In this document: positions 8,640 to 16,067 of the stretch, piece after piece
Layout: each line of letters starts with the position of its first letter
How positions within the stretch are numbered: position 1 is the first letter of the stretch
Source: Acidobacteriota bacterium
GTDB taxonomy: Bacteria > Acidobacteriota > Terriglobia > Bryobacterales > Bryobacteraceae
Reading direction: 5' to 3'
NCBI GenBank assembly: GCA_003223065.1
Contig: QHXU01000134.1
Span: forward strand, 29,113 to 54,676
DNA: 25,564 nt
The notes under the pieces: generated by a model
Database searches by the model: none
Told to the model about the DNA's origin: nothing
What the model saw: only the letters and a program-made list of their open reading frames with translations
Position numbers and translations under genes: made by a program

Positions 8640-10596
8640 GTTCGTGTTGGCGGCCCTCGCCGCTGTGACCGCGCCAATCACAGGGTTGGCCCAGGAGAGA
8701 GGACAGCCGCGCCAGCGTATCGACGTCCAGAGCTACCTGATCGACGCACAAATCGATCCGCGCGCGCAGACGCTGAACGCCACGGCGCTGGTCCGCTTCA
8801 TTCCCCAGGAAGAGACTTCCGCCCTTTCATTCGAGCTGAATAACGCCCTGAATCTCACTAAGGTCGTCGACGAAGACGGACGCCAGGTTCCGGCCTCGCG
8901 AATGCAGCAGGACATGACCGTTCGGCTGAGCCTGCCGCAGCCGCTCCAAAAGGGAAAGGTCGCCGCATTGACGTTCGTGTACGACGGCAAGCTGACCGGC
9001 AACGAGGAATCTCCTGTTTTCGGAATCAAGTTCGCCGCCATCCATCCTGACTTTTCGTATTTGATGTATCCGGCGCGCTGGTTCCCGGTGAACGACTACA
9101 CAGCCGACCGCTTCAGTTCCGATCTGAAAGTCACCGTGCCGGCTGGTTACATCGTGGTTGCCAGCGGAAACGACAGTACCGAAACCGCCCCGGCCGGCAT
9201 GACCGCCTTCCGGTTTAAGTTCGATGAGATGTCGTTCCCCGGCAGCTTCGCCGTGGTGCGTGGCGAAGCCAAACCGGTCTCCTCCGGCGGCGTCACGACA
9301 TTTTTCTATTTGCGTGAGTCGAGCGACATGGCCGGCGCGTACGGCGAAGAGATATCGCGCGTGATGACGTATCTCACCAGCCTGTACGGGCTGCCGCCTA
9401 AGAAGAACCTAACCGTGGTCGAAACCGAAGCCGGCACCCCGAACGGATACTCGGCGCCAGGGTTGTTGTTCCTTTCGCCGAAGGGCATCGGAAAACAGGT
9501 GAATATGAAGCTGGTGGCGAACCAGGTCGCCCGGCAATGGTGGGGCACGCTCGTCTCTCCCACCACGCGCAACCACATCTGGCTCGAAAACGGCTTGGCC
9601 CGCTACGCCGAGTTCCTTTACCTGGAGCACGTGAATGGGCCTTCCGCGCTCGAGGGCGAGGTGCACGATACTTACGTTGAGGCGCTTACGGTGGATCAGC
9701 CTCCCCTGATGCAGGCGTCGCGCCTGGAGGATTACTCGCCTGAATTCTGGGCCGCCACAGCCGGCAAGGGTGCGGCGGTGCTGCACATGCTCCGCGGCGT
9801 GATTGGCGATGAGAACTTCCTGAAGGTTCTGAAAGCATTTCCCGAGAAGTTCGCCTGGAAATCAGCCAGTACCGCCGATTTTCAGAAGCTGAGCGAGGAA
9901 ATCTCAGGCCAAGGCCTGAATTGGTTCTTCCTGCAGTGGATCGAATCGAGCGGCGCGCCTGAGTTCAAGATGGAATACACGGTCTTTCGCACTCAAAAGG
10001 GGTTCCGCGTGATGGGCAAGATCTCCCAGGACCTCGACACGTTCCGCATGCCCGTGGAACTGCGTATCGATACAGAGGGCAATCCCGAGGAGAAGAAGGT
10101 CGAAGTGGTGGGAACTTCCTCCGAGTTCGTGGTCGAGACGTTCGGCAAGCCGAGAAACGTGGTGCTCGATCCCAAAGGTCGCGTCTTGCGGTTTGACAAT
10201 CCAATGCGCGTGGCTGTTGCCATCCGCCGCGGCGAGCAGTTTGCCGAAGTGGGCGAGTTCAACGATGCGTTGAAAGAGTATCAAAAGGCGCTGGAAGTAA
10301 GCCGTAACAGTTCGCTGGCGCATTACCGGGTGGGAGAGCTCTTTTTCCTGCAGAACAATTATCAGTCCGCGGCCAACGAGTTCCGTGAAGCGCTTTCAGG
10401 TGATCTCGATCCCAAGTGGACCGAGGTGTGGTCGCACATCAATCTGGGCAAGATTTTCGACATCACCGACCAGAGGGAGCGCGCAGTGAATGAATACCGG
10501 CAGGCGCTCCGCACCAAGGACAACACCCAGGGCGCGATCGAGGAAGCTGGAAAGTACGTGAACCAGAAATTCGAGCGCCCGCGGAATACGAACTAG
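8614..10596 (+). CDS. Secreted M1 aminopeptidase-like protein with degenerate active site and C-terminal TPR repeats
   Basis: A 660-residue protein with a signal peptide (MKKRFKLVKFVLAALAAVTAPITGLAQ). The first 200 residues form the beta-saddle of M1 peptidases. The catalytic region is recognisable (QWWG 308-311, WLENGLARYAE 323-333, GKGAAVLHMLR 384-394), but key residues are gone. HExxH reads NQVAR (303-307), the zinc-binding Glu motif NEG reads ENG, the catalytic Tyr before the KG motif is replaced by Ala383, and GAMEN is replaced by TPNGYSAPG (275-283). From about 540 to 645 there are TPR-like helices (AEVGEFNDALKEYQKAL, YQSAANEFREAL, RERAVNEYRQAL). It is therefore probably a non-catalytic binding or scaffold protein in the periplasm. 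The GTG start overlaps lpxB by 26 bp, so expression is likely coupled to lipid A synthesis. Fold assignment is strong; function is unknown. Confidence 0.88.
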   Translation: MKKRFKLVKFVLAALAAVTAPITGLAQERGQPRQRIDVQSYLIDAQIDPRAQTLNATALVRFIPQEETSALSFELNNALNLTKVVDEDGRQVPASRMQQDMTVRLSLPQPLQKGKVAALTFVYDGKLTGNEESPVFGIKFAAIHPDFSYLMYPARWFPVNDYTADRFSSDLKVTVPAGYIVVASGNDSTETAPAGMTAFRFKFDEMSFPGSFAVVRGEAKPVSSGGVTTFFYLRESSDMAGAYGEEISRVMTYLTSLYGLPPKKNLTVVETEAGTPNGYSAPGLLFLSPKGIGKQVNMKLVANQVARQWWGTLVSPTTRNHIWLENGLARYAEFLYLEHVNGPSALEGEVHDTYVEALTVDQPPLMQASRLEDYSPEFWAATAGKGAAVLHMLRGVIGDENFLKVLKAFPEKFAWKSASTADFQKLSEEISGQGLNWFFLQWIESSGAPEFKMEYTVFRTQKGFRVMGKISQDLDTFRMPVELRIDTEGNPEEKKVEVVGTSSEFVVETFGKPRNVVLDPKGRVLRFDNPMRVAVAIRRGEQFAEVGEFNDALKEYQKALEVSRNSSLAHYRVGELFFLQNNYQSAANEFREALSGDLDPKWTEVWSHINLGKIFDITDQRERAVNEYRQALRTKDNTQGAIEEAGKYVNQKFERPRNTN

Positions 10597-10614
10597 GAAC
10601 CACAAACGACTGTA

Positions 10615-11538
10615 TTAGTGGCCCTCAGCCTCTAAGAACCGTTCCGCCTCAATCGCCGCCATGCAACCGGCGCCTGCTGCCGTGACCGCCTGGCGATAGC
10701 TTCTATCCTGCACGTCGCCGGCGTGAAATACTCCAGTCACGTTGGTGCGCGCGCCGCCCTTGGAGATGATGTAGCCGTCAGGATCCAGATCGATCTGTCC
10801 AGCGAACGGCTTCGTATTGGGGATGTGCCCGATCGCCACGAAGAACCCATCCACTGCCTGGTCCCACTGGCGGCCGGTCAAGACGTCCTGGAGTTTGACT
10901 CCAGTAACTAGCAATTTAGACGCGTCGTAGACATCGTCGACGATCGTGTTGGTGAGGAATTTGATTTTTGGATTGTGGCGCGCGCGATCCAGCATGATTT
11001 TTGAAGCGCGGAACTGATCGCGCCGGTGAACCAGGGTCACCTCCGAGCCGAAGCGCGTCAGGAACGTCGCCTCCTCCATTGCCGAGTCGCCGCCGCCGAT
11101 CACCATGATCTTCCGGTCGCGGTAAAACGCCCCGTCGCAGGTGGCGCAAGAGCTGACGCCGTGCCCGATCAGCTTCTGCTCGTTCGGCAGTCCCAGCCAG
11201 CGCGCCGAAGCGCCGGAAGCAATGATCAGCGTACGCGTTTCGTGCCATTCACCGTCGACATTGATCCGAAAAGGGCGTTTCGAAAGATCGGCCTCGTTTG
11301 CCGTGCCGTAGATGTACTCGGCTCCGAAATTCTCGGCCTGTTTCTTCATGTTTTCCACTAGCTCCGGGCCATCGATGCCATCGGGAAAGCCGGGAAAATT
11401 CTCGACAAGAGTGGTCAGGGAGAGTTGGCCTCCGGGCTCATGGCCTATTACGACCAGAGGCTTCAGATTGGCTCGGGCTGCGTAAATGGCGGCCGTATTG
11501 CCGGCGCAGCCGGAGCCAAGAATCATCAAATTTCGCAC
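10615..11538 (-). CDS. trxB: Thioredoxin-disulfide reductase
   Basis: TrxB uses NADPH and FAD to reduce thioredoxin in the cytoplasm. The 307-residue length is typical of low-molecular-weight TrxB. The FAD loop is GSGCAG (8-13), with Cys in place of the usual Pro. PGGQL (35-39) and VENFPGF (45-51) follow. The redox-active CATC is at 131-134 and the NADPH loop GGGDSAMEEA at 148-157. HRR at 171-173 binds the NADPH phosphate. The C-terminal FAD motif GVFHAGDVQD is at 269-278. The gene starts with GTG at 11538, 5 nt after a TACCAT box. It lies 70 bp downstream of feoB on the same strand and ends 18 bp from the convergent M1-like gene. No thioredoxin gene is in the window. Confidence 0.95.
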   Translation of the reverse strand: MRNLMILGSGCAGNTAAIYAARANLKPLVVIGHEPGGQLSLTTLVENFPGFPDGIDGPELVENMKKQAENFGAEYIYGTANEADLSKRPFRINVDGEWHETRTLIIASGASARWLGLPNEQKLIGHGVSSCATCDGAFYRDRKIMVIGGGDSAMEEATFLTRFGSEVTLVHRRDQFRASKIMLDRARHNPKIKFLTNTIVDDVYDASKLLVTGVKLQDVLTGRQWDQAVDGFFVAIGHIPNTKPFAGQIDLDPDGYIISKGGARTNVTGVFHAGDVQDRSYRQAVTAAGAGCMAAIEAERFLEAEGH

Positions 11539-11549
11539 GATTTATGGTA
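11536..11549 (-). promoter_or_regulatory. Possible leaderless promoter of trxB
   Basis: On the minus strand TACCAT (11549-11544) is 5 nt before GTG 11538, slightly closer than at the other genes. No ribosome site is seen. This would give trxB a promoter of its own despite following feoB. Confidence 0.4.
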
Positions 11550-11608
11550 GCAAGCGCAGATGAGTAATCGCGCTCGTTTGGGAACTTCCCCGGAGGCGCG
11601 GGTTTCCC

Positions 11609-13507
11609 TCAAAACCAAATTGAAACCACCCGGTTGGTGAGAAACGCGCAAGCGTAAGCGAGTACGGTCATGTACGCGAACTGCACCGCGGGCCAGCGCC
11701 ATCCCGCGGTTTCGCGGCGCACCACGGCGATAGTGGACATGCACTGCATGGCGAAAGCAAAAAAAACGAGCAGCGCGGCCGCACCGCCGGGAGTCAGGTC
11801 CTGGCGCAACGCTTGCTGCAAGCCGACCGACTGGGACGTCCCTTCCATGCCGTAGATTGTGCCGAGCGTGCCGACAATCACTTCGCGCGCCGCCAACGAC
11901 GTGATCAGCCCGATCCCGATCTTCCAGTTGAAGCCGAGCGGCGCTATCGCCGACTCCGCCGTATGCCCGATCATGCCCGCCAGGCTGTGTTCGATGGGCG
12001 GTGTCTTGCCGCCGCTTAGCGGCAAGTGTGCCAGTACCCATATCACCACCGCCACGGCGAGGATCACCGTTCCTGCCCGGCGCAGAAAAACCCTCGACCG
12101 GTCCACCAGACGCAATCCGAGGGAGCGCACGGTCGGCCAGCGGTAAGGCGGCATCTCGAGCATGAATGATGAGCGGGAGGTTCTTAGTACGGTTGATTTG
12201 AGCAGCCGCGCGGTCAGGATTGCTGCCAGAAAACCGAGCACGTACAGCCCCAGCAGCGCCGCAGCGCGTGTTCCGAAAAAGACTCCCAAAAGAGGCTTTT
12301 CGGGGATAAACGCCGCAATGATCAGAATGTAGACAGGCAACCGCGCGGAGCACGTCATGAACGGCGCGATTAGAATCGTCGCGATGCGGTCCCGCTTGTT
12401 CTCAATGGTACGTGTGGCCATGATCGCCGGCACCGCGCAGGCATAGGCCGAGAGCAGTGGAATGAAGCTCTTGCCCTGAAGGCCGAAGCGCGCCATGGTG
12501 CGATCCGCGATCAGCGCGGCGCGTGCAAGATAGCCCGAGTCTTCTAAGATCCCGATGAACAGGAACAGCAGCAGAATCTGCGGCAGGAAGACCACCACCG
12601 ACCCCACACCGCTCCAGATTCCGTCGACCACCAGCGACCGCAGCGCGGAATCCGGCAGCATCGACCCGAACCACAGGCCCGACGATTGAATCGCCGTCTG
12701 CACCGCATCCATGATCGGCCGCGCGCCCTTGAAAATCGTCTGGAACACCGCGATCACCACCAGCAGAAATACCGCTGGTCCGGCAATTGGATGCAGGAAG
12801 AGGGCGTCGAGGCGCCGCGTCCAAAGCGGCGGCGCCGGAGCCTGGTAGTTCGTCTTGGTGCCGACGCTCGCAGCCCAGGCGCGGCACTTGGGAATGTCCT
12901 GTATAACGGGCAGCTCGGTCAGCGGCGGCTTGGCCGCAGCGCCAAGCGTCGTCCCGGAGAGGAACTGGAACACCTTGTCCACTCCACTGCCCTTGGCCGC
13001 GCTTACGAGCGCCACGGGCGAGCCCAGCTGCATTGCCAACTCGGCCGAATCGATGTCGCCGCCGCGCCGCTCCAGATCGTCGGCCATGTTCAGAATTACC
13101 AGCGTCGGCAGGCCCAGGCTCAGCACGGGCGCAGCCAGGATCAGATGGCGGCTTAGATTGGTCGAGTCCAGGATGAGCAAGACGGCATCCGGCCGGGGAA
13201 GTTCCTTCATGGTGCCGCACAGGACGTCGTGCGTCACGCGCTCGTCCTCGGTACGCGGGCTGAGGCTGTAGACGCCCGGAAGGTCGACGACGTAGATCTC
13301 GCGGCCCGCCTCCAGCTTCACGCGTCCCATGCGGTGTTCGACCGTTACGCCCGGGAAATTCGCCACTTTTTGACGAAGTCCTGTGAGCCGGTTGAATAGC
13401 GTCGATTTTCCCGAGTTCGGAGGGCCGACAATGGCCACGATGTGCCGGCGGCTCTGAACCGGCGGCCGAGCAATCGTTGCCGCAGCGCAGCCGTGGCAGT
13501 CGCCCAT
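11609..13507 (-). CDS. feoB: Ferrous iron transporter FeoB
   Basis: FeoB carries Fe(II) across the inner membrane, controlled by an N-terminal G-protein domain. Visible G motifs are G1 GPPNSGKS (28-35), the G2 segment FPGVTVE (51-57), G3 DLPG (75-78) and G4 NMAD (140-143). Two Gate regions follow: FLPQILLLFLFIGILEDSGY with YACAVPAIMATRTIENKRDR (Cys357) and PFMTCSARLPVY, then a second block with QCMSTIAVVRRE (Cys589). Roughly eight to ten hydrophobic segments span 240-630. At 632 residues it is shorter than common FeoB proteins (700-770); the linker between G domain and membrane part is small. The N-terminus MGDCHGC has a CxxC pair. It starts 13 bp after feoA with an AGGA site, so it is cotranscribed with feoA. 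Confidence 0.96.
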   Translation of the reverse strand: MGDCHGCAAATIARPPVQSRRHIVAIVGPPNSGKSTLFNRLTGLRQKVANFPGVTVEHRMGRVKLEAGREIYVVDLPGVYSLSPRTEDERVTHDVLCGTMKELPRPDAVLLILDSTNLSRHLILAAPVLSLGLPTLVILNMADDLERRGGDIDSAELAMQLGSPVALVSAAKGSGVDKVFQFLSGTTLGAAAKPPLTELPVIQDIPKCRAWAASVGTKTNYQAPAPPLWTRRLDALFLHPIAGPAVFLLVVIAVFQTIFKGARPIMDAVQTAIQSSGLWFGSMLPDSALRSLVVDGIWSGVGSVVVFLPQILLLFLFIGILEDSGYLARAALIADRTMARFGLQGKSFIPLLSAYACAVPAIMATRTIENKRDRIATILIAPFMTCSARLPVYILIIAAFIPEKPLLGVFFGTRAAALLGLYVLGFLAAILTARLLKSTVLRTSRSSFMLEMPPYRWPTVRSLGLRLVDRSRVFLRRAGTVILAVAVVIWVLAHLPLSGGKTPPIEHSLAGMIGHTAESAIAPLGFNWKIGIGLITSLAAREVIVGTLGTIYGMEGTSQSVGLQQALRQDLTPGGAAALLVFFAFAMQCMSTIAVVRRETAGWRWPAVQFAYMTVLAYACAFLTNRVVSIWF

Positions 13508-13519
13508 GTTTTGTGTATC

Positions 13520-13810
13520 CTAGCGAAGAATTAGCTTGAGCGCGGTCTCCCGGCGCAAAGCAACTTCCGATCCGTCCACGCGAAAAACTCTCGGATCGCC
13601 TCCCGGCGCCGAGTGCCCCGGCGTCACAACGTGGCCGGGCAGAAATCCCAGTTCCATCAGCCGCCGTGAATCCTCTTCAGGCAGATCCAGCCGCTCGATG
13701 ATACCGGATTCTCCGTGTTTGAGTTCCGTCAGATTCCGGGCGCCTGGATTCCGTTTGGGCGCCTTCGGTTTCTTCTTGAAACTCGTTTGCATGTTTGTTC
13801 TGAGTCCCAC
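13520..13810 (-). CDS. feoA: Ferrous iron transport accessory protein FeoA
   Basis: FeoA is a small SH3-like cytoplasmic protein needed for FeoB activity. The domain begins at NLTELKHGESGIIERLDL and includes LMELGFLPGHVV and the closing EVALRRETALKLIL, which are standard FeoA blocks. A basic extension (KKKPKAPKRNPGAR) precedes it. Three starts are possible: ATG 13867, GTG 13810 and ATG 13792. I chose GTG 13810 because AGGGAG lies 9 nt upstream; the 13867 start would add an arginine-rich, non-conserved segment. It leads the feoAB pair, 12 bp apart. A palindromic operator candidate lies at 13880-13895, in line with iron control. Gene identity is secure, the start is not. Confidence 0.88.
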   Translation of the reverse strand: MGLRTNMQTSFKKKPKAPKRNPGARNLTELKHGESGIIERLDLPEEDSRRLMELGFLPGHVVTPGHSAPGGDPRVFRVDGSEVALRRETALKLILR

Positions 13811-13819
13811 CCGTAGCCG

Positions 13820-13825
13820 CTCCCT
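13820..13825 (-). promoter_or_regulatory. Shine-Dalgarno site for feoA
   Basis: AGGGAG on the minus strand, 9 nt before GTG 13810. It is the best ribosome site among the three candidate starts. Confidence 0.45.
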
Positions 13826-13879
13826 ATCAGATCCCGACGCCCTCTGGCGATCACAAGTCGGTTGCATCTGAGTCCAGAC

Positions 13880-13895
13880 TTAGGCTGGAGCCTAA
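13880..13895. promoter_or_regulatory. Palindromic operator candidate upstream of feoAB
   Basis: TTAGGCTGGAGCCTAA has two perfect 7-bp arms (TTAGGCT/AGCCTAA) around a 2-bp centre. The TTAGG...CCTAA ends resemble the DtxR/IdeR iron box, but the spacing is 3 bp shorter than the usual 19-bp site. It lies between feoA and S9 peptidase 2, near the likely feoA promoter: TATCCT sits just upstream at 13911-13906 and TAGGCT lies inside it, both on the minus strand. Binding by a metal-dependent repressor is inferred. Confidence 0.5.
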
Positions 13896-13962
13896 CTTAA
13901 ATTTCAGGATACACCATATCGGACCAGAATGGTCGGAGATTGCGGTTCGATGTAGCCGGTTT

Positions 13963-14002
13963 TTGACCCGCCCGAAGTGAAGGTGCCATAATCGACCGGA
14001 TG
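13963..14002 (+). promoter_or_regulatory. Sigma-70-like leaderless promoter of S9 peptidase 2
   Basis: TTGACC (13963-13968), an 18-bp spacer and CATAAT (13987-13992) are followed after 7 nt by ATG 14000. This is the most complete promoter in the window. Its expected start point falls on the start codon, with no Shine-Dalgarno sequence. Confidence 0.65.
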
Positions 14003-16030
14003 GATATGCGACGCATACTGATATTTTTCTGCGTGGTCTGCGTGACGTTCGGTCAATCCGGCAATCGCCGCGGCGTCACCGCCGAAGACTACTTCGCGTT
14101 CGAATCCGCCGGCGATCCGCAGATTTCGCCGGATGGAAAGTGGGTTGCCTACACGGTAACCAGCGTCGATCAAAAGGCCAACCGCCGGGTGTCGCGTATC
14201 TGGCTCACAGCGATTGACGGTAGTCATCCCCCGGTGCCCTTTACCAGTGAATCGGCGTCGTCCATGTCGCCGCGCTGGTCTCCCGATGGACGCTTCGTGG
14301 CGTTCCTCTCGGGGCGCGACGGAGGCCGCAACCAGATCTGGCTGCTCTCGCGCAACGGCGGCGAAGCGCGGCGGATTTCGAACTTCGAAAACGGAGCTTC
14401 GAGCATCGAATGGTCGCCCGATTCGACGCGCATCGCGTGTCTTACACGGACGGGCCCGCCGCCCAGCAAGTCGAGCGACGTCCGCCATTACACGCACGCC
14501 AATTACAAGTTCAACGATACCGGCTATTTCGACGAGAGGCGCTCGCACGTGGCAATCGTTGATGTAAAATCCGGCGCCCCCAAACAGATCACGGACGGCG
14601 ACGATTGGAACGATACCGAACCGCACTGGTCGCCGGATTCTGCGCGCGTCGCATTTGTCTCCAATCGCACCAGCAAAGAGTTTGACTTCGACCACAACAC
14701 CGATATTTGGGTGGTTCCTGCCGCCGGCGGCGCGCTCACGAAGATTTCCGATCACGAAGGCCCGGATCGCAGTCCCCGCTGGTCGCCCGACGGACGCCGC
14801 ATCGCCTTCCTGGGCGCCGTGGATGAGGAGGATCAACCGAAAATCTATGTCGCGCCATCCGAGGGAGGCAAGCCGTCGACGGTAGTGAATAAGGATTTCG
14901 ATCAAACGGTCTCGGAAATGGTCTGGGCGGAACAGGGCAAGGCGATCTATTTCGGGTCAGGCGTGAAAGGTGAAACCCACGTTTATAGATTGGACGTCGC
15001 GACCGGCCAGATCCGGCCGCTTACCTCGGGCCCGCGCGGTGTGCACGGTTTTGCGGCGCACGACGCGAGCGGCAAACTGGTCTACATCGCAAATGATTTC
15101 GAGCACCTGGACGATCTCTACGCCCGCGACGACGCCGGCGGCCCGGAGCGGCAACTCACGCACCTGAACGCCGAGCTATGGAGCAAGCTTTCATTGGCCA
15201 AAGTGGAGCGTGTGCCTTACACAGCCGAGGATGGCCTGCCCATCGACGGCTTCCTGGTCAAACCGGTTGGCTGGGAGCCGGGCAAAAAGTATCCCATGGT
15301 GCTGAGCATTCATGGCGGGCCGGCGGGCATGTACGGCGTCGATTGGTTCCACGAGTTCCAGGTCTATGCCGGCCGAGGCTGGGCCGTCTTCTTCTGCAAC
15401 CCTCGCGGATCCACCGGCTATGGCAGAAAGTTTCAGCGCGCCGTCGCGCTGGAATGGGGCGGTAAAGCGTACACCGACATCATGACCGGTGTCGAACAGG
15501 TGCTGAAGCGCAATCCCTGGATCGACCGCGACCGATTGGGCGTCACCGGCGGCTCATACGGCGGCTTCATGACGAACTGGATCATCACCCACACCAACAT
15601 CTTCAAAGCGGCCGTTACGCTGCGCAGCATCTCCAATTTCATCAGCGACGACGGAACCCGCGACGGCGCATACGGCCACGAACGCGACTTCGGCGGCGAT
15701 ATTTTCCACAATTTCGATCTGTACTGGAAGTACTCGCCGCTCAAATATGTGGCGAACGTGAAAACGCCGACGCTCGTGTTGCATTCCGACAATGATTACC
15801 GGGTACCGATCGAGCAGGGGGAGCAGTGGTTTCGCGCGCTGCAGCACTATCGCGTCACCTCGGAGTTCGTGATGTTCCCGCGCGAGAATCACAACCTGAC
15901 CCGCAATGGCGAGCCGAAGCATCTGGTGGAGAGCCTCAATTGGCAGTGTTACTGGTTCGACCGCTTCCTGAACGGGAACGAGGGCGCGAAGCGGCCGACC
16001 GAGCTCGCCGCTGCCTCAACGGCTCCCTAA
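14000..16030 (+). CDS. Secreted S9 family peptidase (prolyl oligopeptidase fold), paralogue 2
   Basis: A 676-residue protein starting with a signal peptide (MDMRRILIFFCVVCVTFGQ). At least five SPDG/SPDS propeller blades follow (43, 93, 139, 211 and 262 region). The alpha/beta hydrolase domain starts near 400 and has HGGP, the strand-turn NPRGSTGYG, nucleophile Ser519 in GGSYGG, Asp599 in SDNDYRVP and His631 in ENH. The triad is complete, so it should be an active peptidase of the dipeptidyl or acylaminoacyl type, probably periplasmic. A full promoter places the start at 14000; the ATG two codons on is less likely. It is divergent from feoAB and followed after 37 bp by cca, with which it may be cotranscribed. 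Confidence 0.95.
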   Translation: MDMRRILIFFCVVCVTFGQSGNRRGVTAEDYFAFESAGDPQISPDGKWVAYTVTSVDQKANRRVSRIWLTAIDGSHPPVPFTSESASSMSPRWSPDGRFVAFLSGRDGGRNQIWLLSRNGGEARRISNFENGASSIEWSPDSTRIACLTRTGPPPSKSSDVRHYTHANYKFNDTGYFDERRSHVAIVDVKSGAPKQITDGDDWNDTEPHWSPDSARVAFVSNRTSKEFDFDHNTDIWVVPAAGGALTKISDHEGPDRSPRWSPDGRRIAFLGAVDEEDQPKIYVAPSEGGKPSTVVNKDFDQTVSEMVWAEQGKAIYFGSGVKGETHVYRLDVATGQIRPLTSGPRGVHGFAAHDASGKLVYIANDFEHLDDLYARDDAGGPERQLTHLNAELWSKLSLAKVERVPYTAEDGLPIDGFLVKPVGWEPGKKYPMVLSIHGGPAGMYGVDWFHEFQVYAGRGWAVFFCNPRGSTGYGRKFQRAVALEWGGKAYTDIMTGVEQVLKRNPWIDRDRLGVTGGSYGGFMTNWIITHTNIFKAAVTLRSISNFISDDGTRDGAYGHERDFGGDIFHNFDLYWKYSPLKYVANVKTPTLVLHSDNDYRVPIEQGEQWFRALQHYRVTSEFVMFPRENHNLTRNGEPKHLVESLNWQCYWFDRFLNGNEGAKRPTELAAASTAP

Positions 16031-16067
16031 CCCGCCTGAGCTGCAAGCGCTGCGACAATGAAAGAGG

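Noticed and set aside
10615..11538. Cys in the FAD loop GSGCAG of TrxB as a novel redox site
   Set aside because: I recall the same substitution in TrxB proteins of related phyla, and the normal CATC site is intact.
11526..12353. Minus-strand open frame of 275 codons within feoB and reaching into trxB
   Set aside because: It is a shifted frame of the FeoB membrane region, with no hydrophobic pattern or motif of its own.
13904..14905. Minus-strand open frame of 333 codons opposite the start of S9 peptidase 2
   Set aside because: It covers the promoter and signal peptide of the S9 gene and has an arginine-rich translation without any family motif.
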